From Bacteriovorax sp037444575 (lineage in GTDB: Bacteria; Bdellovibrionota; Bacteriovoracia; Bacteriovoracales; Bacteriovoracaceae): a stretch of DNA of 64,000 nucleotides. The notes below the pieces were generated by a model. It did not search any database. It saw only the letters and a program-made list of their open reading frames with translations, and was not told the DNA's origin. The stretch is taken from positions 1 to 64,000 of the forward strand of contig JBBIME010000012.1 of NCBI GenBank assembly GCA_037444575.1, read 5' to 3'. Below are positions 24,693 through 32,523 of the stretch, one piece after another. Both the position numbers and the translations under genes were made by a program. Position 1 is the first letter of the stretch. Every line of letters starts with the position of its first letter.

Positions 24693-25352
24693 TTACTTAC
24701 AAACAGAATCAATTAATTTTAATTCTTCAATGTGCTTATTTAGAATAATTACGTTTGATTTATTTAGAGCAAGAGTATTCTCTTGTTCAAGGGCCGTATT
24801 CGAAGTTTCTTCCAGTGTTCCCATTCCAGGAATACTTTTGCTATAACTTTTAATTTCATTTAACTGAGTATTTAAAGTGAACTTTTCTTTTTTTACAATT
24901 TGGGCCGATTGATCCTTTAAGATTGTTAAGTTTTCTGAGTAACGAGTTTTAGCTTCGTCTAGGCTGCTGATAATATCAGAATTAGAAGAGATATTTTTTG
25001 TATCAACAGTTCGAGTATCAATTGAACTCAAATCTAATTTTTTATTCAAATCGACACTTAAGGATTCAAGGAAAAAACTTTTGATTTTGTTTTTTGATTC
25101 TTCACTTGCAAAATAAGAAGCAACTTTGATTGAAGTTCTCATCGCATTCATTACAGCGCCTGCACTAAAATCATTAAGCCCTTTATTTAGCTCAGTTGAT
25201 CTTTGAATTGTTTCCTTCAGATATTTTACATTTGTCTCTTGTCGTTTTATTTGAGTTTTAATTTCTTTTTTAGAGCTTTCTGAACATTGAAAACCATATG
25301 AAAGAGTACTAAAAGCGAGAGTGAAGGAAAAAACTAAAACTTTAGATTTCAC
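24693..25352 (-). CDS. Secreted helical protein of unknown function
   Basis: The protein has a Sec signal peptide (MKSKVLVFSFTLAFSTLSYG) and a mature part of about 200 residues that is charged, Ser/Lys-rich and predicted helical or coiled-coil, with one Cys near each end (FQCSE and DSVCK) that could form a disulfide. No family is recognised. The start is the GTG at 25350-25352, preceded by AAGGAGA with a good gap; an ATG 18 bases upstream in frame lies before that ribosome binding site and gives a worse signal peptide. It is the only gene in its transcript. Confidence 0.7.
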   Translation of the reverse strand: MKSKVLVFSFTLAFSTLSYGFQCSESSKKEIKTQIKRQETNVKYLKETIQRSTELNKGLNDFSAGAVMNAMRTSIKVASYFASEESKNKIKSFFLESLSVDLNKKLDLSSIDTRTVDTKNISSNSDIISSLDEAKTRYSENLTILKDQSAQIVKKEKFTLNTQLNEIKSYSKSIPGMGTLEETSNTALEQENTLALNKSNVIILNKHIEELKLIDSVCK

Positions 25353-25511
25353 AGGGATCTCCTTTTGCATAAACCGTGTTCAGATTTGTTATTTACAGAA
25401 TGGTAACACGATGCAAAAAAGCTTCAATAATTAGTCTTTATTTGTGTAAAATCTACAGACTCAGTGAGGATTCGAGGGGTTAAAAACACAGGATTAATAT
25501 CTATAAAATCA

Positions 25512-27215
25512 CTAGTTTAAGATTTGAAATGCCCTGGAATCTCTTGGAAGTGTAACAATGAAGCTTGTACCTTCTTCTTCACTACTTTTAACAACGACGC
25601 TTCCACCATGGGCCTCAACAACTCCTCTTACAAGTGTAAGCCCTAGTCCCCATCCTTTTTTCCCACCCGCCTGGGCAGAACTTGTACGATGGAACGGTTG
25701 AAACAAACTGAGCTGATCTTTAGCGGATATCGGGTTACCAAAATTGTGAACAGTAAGCTGAACAACTTCTTCTATTTGCTTTAAGGAAATCGTGATCAAC
25801 TGTTGAGGGAAACCATACTTAACGGCGTTGTTAGTAAGGTTCTCAACAACTCTACGAATCCCCTCTTCATTCCAAAATCCAGTGATATCTTCGCGATCAG
25901 TTTCCAGCATAAACCGATCACCGAAAGCAACACCAAGATCTCTAAGAGTTGTTAGAACTATCTCTTTCATATTACAAAAATTCATGGTGAGTGCAAGCGA
26001 CTCTCCAGCGCGAATGCGATTGGCGTCTAATAAATCTCTGATCATCTGATCCATGCGATCAATACTCTTGATAACTTTCACAGCGAGTTGTTGATTTTTC
26101 TCTACATTGTCAGGTCGTCGTAAAATGAACTGGGCCCCCATTTTGGCAGCAGTAAGTGGAGTTCTTAAATCGTGAGTAAGCGTAGCTACGAATTGTTCTC
26201 GCAGTTCTCGCTCTTTTTCTAAACTCAAAGCATAGTTATGAGCTTGAATAAGCTCTGTTGTTTGCTTATTCATTTCAATTTCTCGCATTCTCAGGGCTTC
26301 TTTTTCTTTGTTAAAACGATCCAGAGTAACTGCAATCAAATTTGAAAGTGCATTTATAAAACGCAAATCAGACTCAGAGATAGTCCCCAAGCATTCAAAC
26401 TGAAGAAGACCAAATGTTTCAAGGCTACTTGTAGCAAGAGGAAAAGTAATATACTTGCTATCGCCTTCATCGCAAGTTTTCTCTAGAGGAAGAGAACAAA
26501 AAGATAACTCATGCTTTCTGCACTCAACATCTTTAAAAGAGCAAGAGGAGGTAAAGTATTCATAATAATTTTCTGAATACTCCATTGCTCGATCAATACA
26601 CTTCTGACTAATACTAGAGTCATACCAAATATCGGCTACACAATGTCCGTTCTTCTCAACTAGGAGTACTGTTTTAAAAGAAAACAACCCTCCTAAGCTG
26701 ATGCAAATTTCGGGGAAAGTTTTCTCAACAGTCTCAAATGTAGCTAAATATTTACTCACTTCATAAAGCGCCTCAAGTCTTTTAGTCTGAACATCGCTGT
26801 CATAACTATTAACGTTTTCATTCAAATTTTCTTTAAGGCCCTGACTCTCAATTAAGGAAGCCGTCACGACATCGGCAGTAAGATTTCCCAAAACATCAAC
26901 AAGCTCTTGAAGAAGAAAACGGAAGGCTCCTGAAAGCTCTACAGGATCAATTTGTTCAATTGGAGAAGATTGATCCAATGAAATCCCTGATGAATCAACA
27001 TTTAATATTCCAAGAACCGGGTATCTTTTTTTTGTCTGATGTAGGACACGATTAAGAATGGCCATAATCGTAGTTGTATTCATAGATCGCGATGCTCTTT
27101 TCAAAAGAGTTCTAAGTGTATCACTGAAAAAATCTACCAGCTTTTTTGCTGGCAAATCTTTTGTCGCTTGATCAAGCCAAGCATCGATATCATGAGAGCT
27201 ATGGGAGTTTTGCAT
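25512..27215 (-). CDS. Cytoplasmic GAF-type sensor histidine kinase
   Basis: The N-terminal 140 residues are helical and not recognised; a GAF-like domain spans about 145-300 and has a cluster of cysteines (SSCSF, VECR, SFCS, KTCD). A HisKA domain follows with phospho-His H348 in LTHDLRTPL, then an ATP-binding domain with N-box NLTNNAVKYG and G-box WGLGLTLV. There are no membrane helices. No receiver gene lies on its strand, so it is an orphan kinase, divergent from the pseudo-kinase/receiver pair at 27441. The cysteine cluster might bind metal or sense redox state, which is speculation. Confidence 0.9.
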   Translation of the reverse strand: MQNSHSSHDIDAWLDQATKDLPAKKLVDFFSDTLRTLLKRASRSMNTTTIMAILNRVLHQTKKRYPVLGILNVDSSGISLDQSSPIEQIDPVELSGAFRFLLQELVDVLGNLTADVVTASLIESQGLKENLNENVNSYDSDVQTKRLEALYEVSKYLATFETVEKTFPEICISLGGLFSFKTVLLVEKNGHCVADIWYDSSISQKCIDRAMEYSENYYEYFTSSCSFKDVECRKHELSFCSLPLEKTCDEGDSKYITFPLATSSLETFGLLQFECLGTISESDLRFINALSNLIAVTLDRFNKEKEALRMREIEMNKQTTELIQAHNYALSLEKERELREQFVATLTHDLRTPLTAAKMGAQFILRRPDNVEKNQQLAVKVIKSIDRMDQMIRDLLDANRIRAGESLALTMNFCNMKEIVLTTLRDLGVAFGDRFMLETDREDITGFWNEEGIRRVVENLTNNAVKYGFPQQLITISLKQIEEVVQLTVHNFGNPISAKDQLSLFQPFHRTSSAQAGGKKGWGLGLTLVRGVVEAHGGSVVVKSSEEEGTSFIVTLPRDSRAFQILN

Positions 27216-27440
27216 AATTTTTTTTTGAGGAATGTACTCAACTTGGTACGTTTGATCGCCCCGTTTTTTCTCTTATGTCCGTCTTTTAGTCAAGAAAGTA
27301 ATCTGCAAGAAATCATCTGAAAAAACTATATAAGTAATAGCCTTTATATATTTTTCATAAAAAGTGCATTCGTGATGAACTCAAGAATGAGATATCTTTA
27401 GAGAGCTCTAAGAGTTTTCGAAAAGTTTAAAGGAGTAATA

Positions 27441-28880
27441 GTGCCAAATAACAATGAAGGATCAACGACTCCCGATAATCTCAATGCTGTTCTCCAGAGT
27501 ATGGTCGAAGGCATGATTATTCAAGACAGTTCTGGCCAAATTATTCAATTCAATCAAGCAGCATTAGATATCTTGGGGATGTCAGAATCTCAAGTCAATG
27601 AACCAGAATCAAATGAACTCGCTTCATCAGAAGCTCCAATTGGATTAAGCGAAAGTGAGTGGAACAAGATTTTTCCTGGCAAAAATCATACTGGAATGAA
27701 TTCATTGAAGACCGGTGAAATTCAACGCAATCTAGTCATGAGAATTTTTCGTTATGATGGGGAGGTCCGATGGATTTCATTAAATGCTGTTCCCATTATA
27801 AATCATAAAACAGGGAGGCCACATCAAGTCGTGAGCACTTTTACTGACATCACCGAGATGAGACGTGTTTTAAACGATCTTAAACAAGTGCAATTGCTCT
27901 TTAACATTTCACAAGATTTAATGATCATAGCTAACCTTGAGGGATATTTTAATAGAATTAATCCTCGTTTTACGGAAGTGTTAGGTTATACACTGCCTGA
28001 AGTAATCTCCAAAAAGTTTTTGAGCTTGGTACATCAGGATGACCTTGAGTCAACTTCAAACAAAATGAAAAAAATCGCTGAGAATAAATCTATACATTTT
28101 ATCAATAGGTATAAAACAAAAAGTAATGATTATCGCGTCTTTGATTGGGTTGTTGTTAAAGATGCTGAAACCAATTTGGTTTACTTTACGGCCAGAGATA
28201 TCACTGATTATCGAGCTGAGGAATTGGATCTTCTTCATGCTTCACGATATTATTCTATTGGCGAAATAACGAGTGGACTTGCCTACGCCATTAATGCCCA
28301 ACTCTCTATCATGGGAGGGCATCTCTCTTACGTAAAATATCAAATCGGCCAAAACAAAATCAATATCCTTGAATTAAAAAAGAAAATTCAAAGCATTGAA
28401 GATGCTATCGGGAAGATGGCCAAAACAATCAAAGACCTGGGATTTTTTGCAAGAAGTACTGAAAATGAAGAGATCGCTGATATTCCATTTTCTCAAATTG
28501 CAGAAAATGTACACAATCTGAGTAAAGAACGTTTCCGTATCCATGGAGTGAAGTTAGATGTTGCAGTTGAAGAAGATCTCATCATACGATGTAGACAAAG
28601 TCAGATCGCTCAAGTCCTCATCACACTACTTAATAATTCCTACAATTCCATTCACTCTCAAAGAGACAGTTGGGTAAAGCTTGAAGCTATCTCTAAAAAT
28701 GGTCGCGTACTCATTAGTGTAACCGACAGTGGAGAGAAAAAACCAGAGGCTCATATGAATATTCCCAAAGGTATCATTGAAGAAAATTTTGGAGCGATAT
28801 ATTTCGATAATTCCAGTCCAAATTCTAAATTTGTTATTGAGTTTCCAAGGGTACAAAGAGAGAAATCAAATTTAAAGTGA
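27441..28880 (+). CDS. PAS-PAS pseudo-histidine kinase lacking the phospho-histidine
   Basis: Two PAS domains (about 10-140 and 145-260) precede a dimerisation helix of the GELTAGLAHEINNPL type, but here it reads GEITSGLAYAINAQL, with Tyr at 282 in place of the phosphorylated His and Ala in place of the following Glu. The ATP-binding domain keeps an N-box (LLNNSYNSIH) but its G1 box is DSGEKK and no glycine-rich G2 box is visible. It can therefore hardly autophosphorylate, and probably acts as a scaffold, sensor or phosphatase for a partner. The start is GTG, preceded by AAGGAG five bases upstream. A receiver gene follows after 12 bases. Confidence 0.85.
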   Translation: MPNNNEGSTTPDNLNAVLQSMVEGMIIQDSSGQIIQFNQAALDILGMSESQVNEPESNELASSEAPIGLSESEWNKIFPGKNHTGMNSLKTGEIQRNLVMRIFRYDGEVRWISLNAVPIINHKTGRPHQVVSTFTDITEMRRVLNDLKQVQLLFNISQDLMIIANLEGYFNRINPRFTEVLGYTLPEVISKKFLSLVHQDDLESTSNKMKKIAENKSIHFINRYKTKSNDYRVFDWVVVKDAETNLVYFTARDITDYRAEELDLLHASRYYSIGEITSGLAYAINAQLSIMGGHLSYVKYQIGQNKINILELKKKIQSIEDAIGKMAKTIKDLGFFARSTENEEIADIPFSQIAENVHNLSKERFRIHGVKLDVAVEEDLIIRCRQSQIAQVLITLLNNSYNSIHSQRDSWVKLEAISKNGRVLISVTDSGEKKPEAHMNIPKGIIEENFGAIYFDNSSPNSKFVIEFPRVQREKSNLK

Positions 28881-28892
28881 GAGAGCCTATAT

Positions 28893-29276
28893 ATGGAAGA
28901 AAAACAAACCGTAAACTCAAAATACAAAAGCATCCTGGTTGTTGAGGATAACAAAGAAATTCAAAACTCATTAAGAGCTGCTCTTGAGGTTGAAGGTTAT
29001 AGTGTTTTTACCGCGGACAATGGAAAGGAAGGAATTGAGCAGCTTGCCAAAATACCTACTCCTTGCATGATTCTTCTTGATTTAATGATGCCTGTTATGA
29101 ATGGGTGGGAGTTTGTGGAGGAAATTAGTAAAGACATCATGCTCTCTGCTATTCCTGTCGTTGTAGTAAGCGCATTTGGTGACAAAAAGGGCACCCCGAA
29201 AACTGATGGATACATTCAAAAACCAATTGACTTAGATGCACTTCTTAATACTGTAAGCAAACATTGTGGCGGCTAA
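28893..29276 (+). CDS. Single-domain response regulator
   Basis: This 127-residue receiver has the acidic pocket ED at 18-19, phospho-acceptor D63 (LLDLMMPVMNG), Ser in VVSAFG and a conserved Lys in YIQKPI. It has no output domain. It is co-transcribed with the pseudo-histidine kinase just upstream, so its phosphate probably comes from another kinase, possibly the orphan one encoded at 25512. A patatin-like gene starts ten bases downstream and may share the transcript. Confidence 0.9.
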   Translation: MEEKQTVNSKYKSILVVEDNKEIQNSLRAALEVEGYSVFTADNGKEGIEQLAKIPTPCMILLDLMMPVMNGWEFVEEISKDIMLSAIPVVVVSAFGDKKGTPKTDGYIQKPIDLDALLNTVSKHCGG

Positions 29277-29285
29277 GTTTGTCCT

Positions 29286-30419
29286 ATGAAAAAAAATAAA
29301 CTGGCACTTTCACTTAATGGCGGTGGAGCTCGAGGAAGCTATCAAGTGGGGGCTCTTCGTGCTCTTTATGAAATTATTAAAAAAGATCAGAATCTATTTG
29401 ATATCGTCACTGGCAATTCTGCTGGCGCCATTAATGCAATTTTCCTTGCAAGTAACGCCGAAGACTGGGGAAGTTCAACTCAATACCTCGTCGATTTATG
29501 GAAACGCATTACACCTGAAGACGTCTACGACATAAGTCAATACAACATGACAAAACTTGGGAGCCGATTAGTAAAGGGAACTCTTTTGCGAAACTTAGCA
29601 GGAGGAACGCCTGTCAATGGACTTTTAGATACTGCTCCACTGCATAACTTACTAGAGAGAGAAATTGATTTTAAAAAAATTCGACAACACTTTGCTGCTA
29701 AATATCTTTCCTCTGTAAGTCTCTCCACTACAAATTACTATTCCGGTTCGAGTGTCGTTTTTTTTGATGGCGATGAAGATGAAAATCTCGAAGAGTGGTC
29801 AAAACCTTCGCGCTTTTCAATTAGAACTGAATTGAATGTAAATCATGTTATGGGATCATCGGCCATCCCTCTCTTTTTTCCTCCAGCTAAAATTGATAAC
29901 AGCTATTATGGTGATGGCTGTATAAGACAAATTACTCCACTCTCTCCAGCTATTGAATTAGGAGCGGATAAAATTATCACCATTGGTATTCGGCATCAGC
30001 ACTCGATTGACCACATGAAGGAACTAAGCTTAATGGCCAATCCCTCACCACAAATCAGTCAAATTGGTGGTGTTATGATGAATGCTATTTTTCTTGATTC
30101 TCTTGAAGCAGATGTAGAACGACTTGAAAAAGTAAACACCATCGTTGAAATGATGGGACCAAAGTCTCCTTGGAAATATATTCCGATTCTCTCACTTAGA
30201 CCTTCCAGAGATCTTGGGGAAATGACTGAACAACTTGGAAATAGACTTCCACTAGTGCTTCGCTATTTTCTTCAAGGAATTGGAGTAAGTGGTCAATCAG
30301 GACTAGATCTCTTAAGTTATCTTGCCTTTGATTCTTCCTACACCTCTCAGGTTGTAGAACTTGGCTACGAAGACACAATGGCAAAGAAGAATCTCATTTT
30401 GAGCTTTATTAATTCCTGA
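29286..30419 (+). CDS. Patatin-like phospholipase
   Basis: The protein has the full patatin signature: oxyanion loop GGGARG at 12-17, nucleophile S45 in GNSAGA and the catalytic Asp D210 in YGDGCI, so it should be an active serine acyl hydrolase on phospholipids. There is no signal peptide or membrane helix, so it is either cytoplasmic or exported by a non-Sec route. It follows the receiver gene by ten bases, hence may be regulated with it. Patatins of predatory relatives have been proposed to act on prey membranes; that is only an analogy here. Confidence 0.9.
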   Translation: MKKNKLALSLNGGGARGSYQVGALRALYEIIKKDQNLFDIVTGNSAGAINAIFLASNAEDWGSSTQYLVDLWKRITPEDVYDISQYNMTKLGSRLVKGTLLRNLAGGTPVNGLLDTAPLHNLLEREIDFKKIRQHFAAKYLSSVSLSTTNYYSGSSVVFFDGDEDENLEEWSKPSRFSIRTELNVNHVMGSSAIPLFFPPAKIDNSYYGDGCIRQITPLSPAIELGADKIITIGIRHQHSIDHMKELSLMANPSPQISQIGGVMMNAIFLDSLEADVERLEKVNTIVEMMGPKSPWKYIPILSLRPSRDLGEMTEQLGNRLPLVLRYFLQGIGVSGQSGLDLLSYLAFDSSYTSQVVELGYEDTMAKKNLILSFINS

Positions 30420-30522
30420 TACAATTGCTATATTATTTTCCTAGCTCTTTTAGCTGTCAAATATCATGATTTTTCTTAATTAGTTTTGTTGCTAGTGTAC
30501 TCTTTCCTAAAATCTATTCCAC

Positions 30523-30550
30523 TTGAAATTCATTCTTGTCAGAGTAAAAT
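30523..30550 (+). promoter_or_regulatory. Sigma-70-like promoter of the CZB chemoreceptor
   Basis: TTGAAA and TAAAAT are separated by 16 bases, and the -10 element ends 30 bases before the chemoreceptor ATG. The match is good for a major sigma factor but the region is AT-rich, so chance matches are common. Confidence 0.35.
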
Positions 30551-30580
30551 CAAATTACACATTAATTCTTTGGGATAATT

Positions 30581-32506
30581 ATGCATTTAACCTTCAAAAA
30601 CAGAGTCTTGCTTTCACAATATTTCGTCGTATTTCTCTTTATCGTATTTTGTGCTCTGATATTCGCCAACATCAAAGATACAAATGACAACAAGGTTCAC
30701 TTCGCAAGGGAAAGCTTCAATCAATATCGATTGGCCTCACAATCCCAGTATGATATCGCACAAATCCTACAATTTCTTTCAGCAGTTAGTGCAAGCAAAT
30801 CCCAGGATGGACTAGATGATGGATTTAAAAAAGCAGAAGTTGCGTATAATGATCTACTGGCTAATTTAGAAACGCTAAAAAAAGAAGCTCAAAAAAGAAA
30901 TAATACAAAGCTACTTTCTCAAATCGAAGAAATAATTCCTCTGTGCAACGATTATTATTATACTGCCGTTGAAATGGCCAACACATACGTTAAGAGTGGA
31001 ACAAAAGACGGCAACGAATTTATGCTCACTCTCAATGAAGTTGCAAAAATCTTACACGAAAAAACAACTCTCCTTTATCAAGTCTCTAATGAGAATTTTT
31101 TAAGCAACATGGATCAAATTGCAAAGAGTACTTCGTTGATCAAGCTTCTTTCAATGTGGGGCCCACTGTTTGTTCTGGTTCTTGCCTCATTTATTATTTT
31201 CGTATTTGCTAAGAAAATGGATCAATCGCTTAAAGATGTTGTTCTAGGATTAGTTGAAAACTCATCAGATCTTGAGGGCGCTTCAATCTCATTATATGAA
31301 AATTCACAACAATTGTTTCAGTCAGTTGAACAGCAGTCAACCGATATGGATGTTACATCTTCAGCTGTACATGAAATAAGTGCAATGGTCGATAGCAATG
31401 CAGATTATTCATCTAAGGCAAAAGACGCAACAGTGCAAACGGTACAAGTAACAGAGACAGGAATTGAGACATTAGAAAAAGTTTTACACGCGATTGAAAA
31501 TCTCTCAACTAGCAATTCAAACTTAGTTCACGACATGGAGAACTTCAATAAAGATGTAAGTTCAATGATCAACGTTATTTCAGAAATTGATCAGAAAACT
31601 AAAATTATCAATGACATCGTTTTTCAAACCAAACTTCTCTCTTTCAATGCTTCTGTAGAAGCGGCCAGAGCTGGAAAGCATGGAAAAGGTTTCTCTGTTG
31701 TCTCTGAAGAAATTGGAAATCTGGCGGCCATGTCAGGTAACGCTTCCAAAGAAATTACTGATATGCTTTCACGAAGTGTTACGACAGTTACAGATATCAT
31801 CAAAAACTCGGAAACTAAGATTGATAAAATTCGCAAGGAAGCAGCTGTACAAGTTAAATCAAGCAAAGAAATTGTTAACGAAGCAAAAGAAGTTATGTCA
31901 TCTATTTTAAATAACATAAATTCCGTTGAACAGATGAACAAGGAAATTGTTGTCGCTTCAAATGAACAAAGTGTTGGAGTAAGAGACATTAATAACTCTC
32001 TTTCTAATATCGCAACGTCTATCAAAAATAATCGCGAGGTTGCAGAAGAATCTGCAGAACAATCAAAGCTACTAACTAATCAAGCTGAGAAATTAAGTCA
32101 CGTTATAGATGATTTCCTGGTTTTTATTGAAGGAAAAAAAGAAGGAAATTTTAATTTTAAGGCTGCAATCTCGGCCCATTTAGGATGGAGAAGCAAACTT
32201 AACAACTACCTCTCTCATCCCGATGGAAGCTTAAAAGCAGAAGTTGTCTGTAGAGATGACCAATGCGCTCTTGGAAAATGGCTTCATGGAGATGGGGAGG
32301 TGTACAAAGAAAGACATGCAACAACGTTTGTGAACCTTGTCGACTCTCATGCTAATTTCCACCGCAGTGTTGGACAAATTGTCCAACTTATCGATCAAGG
32401 AAAAAAGAATGACGCCCTTGATGAATTACGGCCTAATTCAACATACATTTCAACCTCAAAAAAGACAGTTGATTTACTTAAGCAGTTGCAGAAAGAAATT
32501 GGTTAA
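30581..32506 (+). CDS. Methyl-accepting chemotaxis protein with C-terminal zinc-binding CZB domain
   Basis: The N-terminal membrane helix (about 10-28) is followed by a helical periplasmic sensor, a second membrane helix near 190-210 and the cytoplasmic signalling coiled coil with the tip FQTKLLSFNASVEAARAG. Residues 525-620 form a CZB (chemoreceptor zinc-binding) domain with H533, C562 in CALGKW, H590 and H594 in DSHANFH, the 3-His/1-Cys zinc site of this family. In Helicobacter TlpD and E. coli DgcZ such domains sense zinc and, through the zinc-bound Cys, hypochlorous acid or redox state. This receptor thus may combine a periplasmic input with cytoplasmic zinc/redox sensing. It stands alone with its own promoter. 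Confidence 0.93.
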   Translation: MHLTFKNRVLLSQYFVVFLFIVFCALIFANIKDTNDNKVHFARESFNQYRLASQSQYDIAQILQFLSAVSASKSQDGLDDGFKKAEVAYNDLLANLETLKKEAQKRNNTKLLSQIEEIIPLCNDYYYTAVEMANTYVKSGTKDGNEFMLTLNEVAKILHEKTTLLYQVSNENFLSNMDQIAKSTSLIKLLSMWGPLFVLVLASFIIFVFAKKMDQSLKDVVLGLVENSSDLEGASISLYENSQQLFQSVEQQSTDMDVTSSAVHEISAMVDSNADYSSKAKDATVQTVQVTETGIETLEKVLHAIENLSTSNSNLVHDMENFNKDVSSMINVISEIDQKTKIINDIVFQTKLLSFNASVEAARAGKHGKGFSVVSEEIGNLAAMSGNASKEITDMLSRSVTTVTDIIKNSETKIDKIRKEAAVQVKSSKEIVNEAKEVMSSILNNINSVEQMNKEIVVASNEQSVGVRDINNSLSNIATSIKNNREVAEESAEQSKLLTNQAEKLSHVIDDFLVFIEGKKEGNFNFKAAISAHLGWRSKLNNYLSHPDGSLKAEVVCRDDQCALGKWLHGDGEVYKERHATTFVNLVDSHANFHRSVGQIVQLIDQGKKNDALDELRPNSTYISTSKKTVDLLKQLQKEIG

Positions 32507-32523
32507 GGAGAGAGACCTCTCTC

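Noticed and set aside
31624..32025. 133-codon open frame opposite the CZB chemoreceptor
   Set aside because: It is antisense to the highly conserved signalling tip of the receptor and has no independent support.
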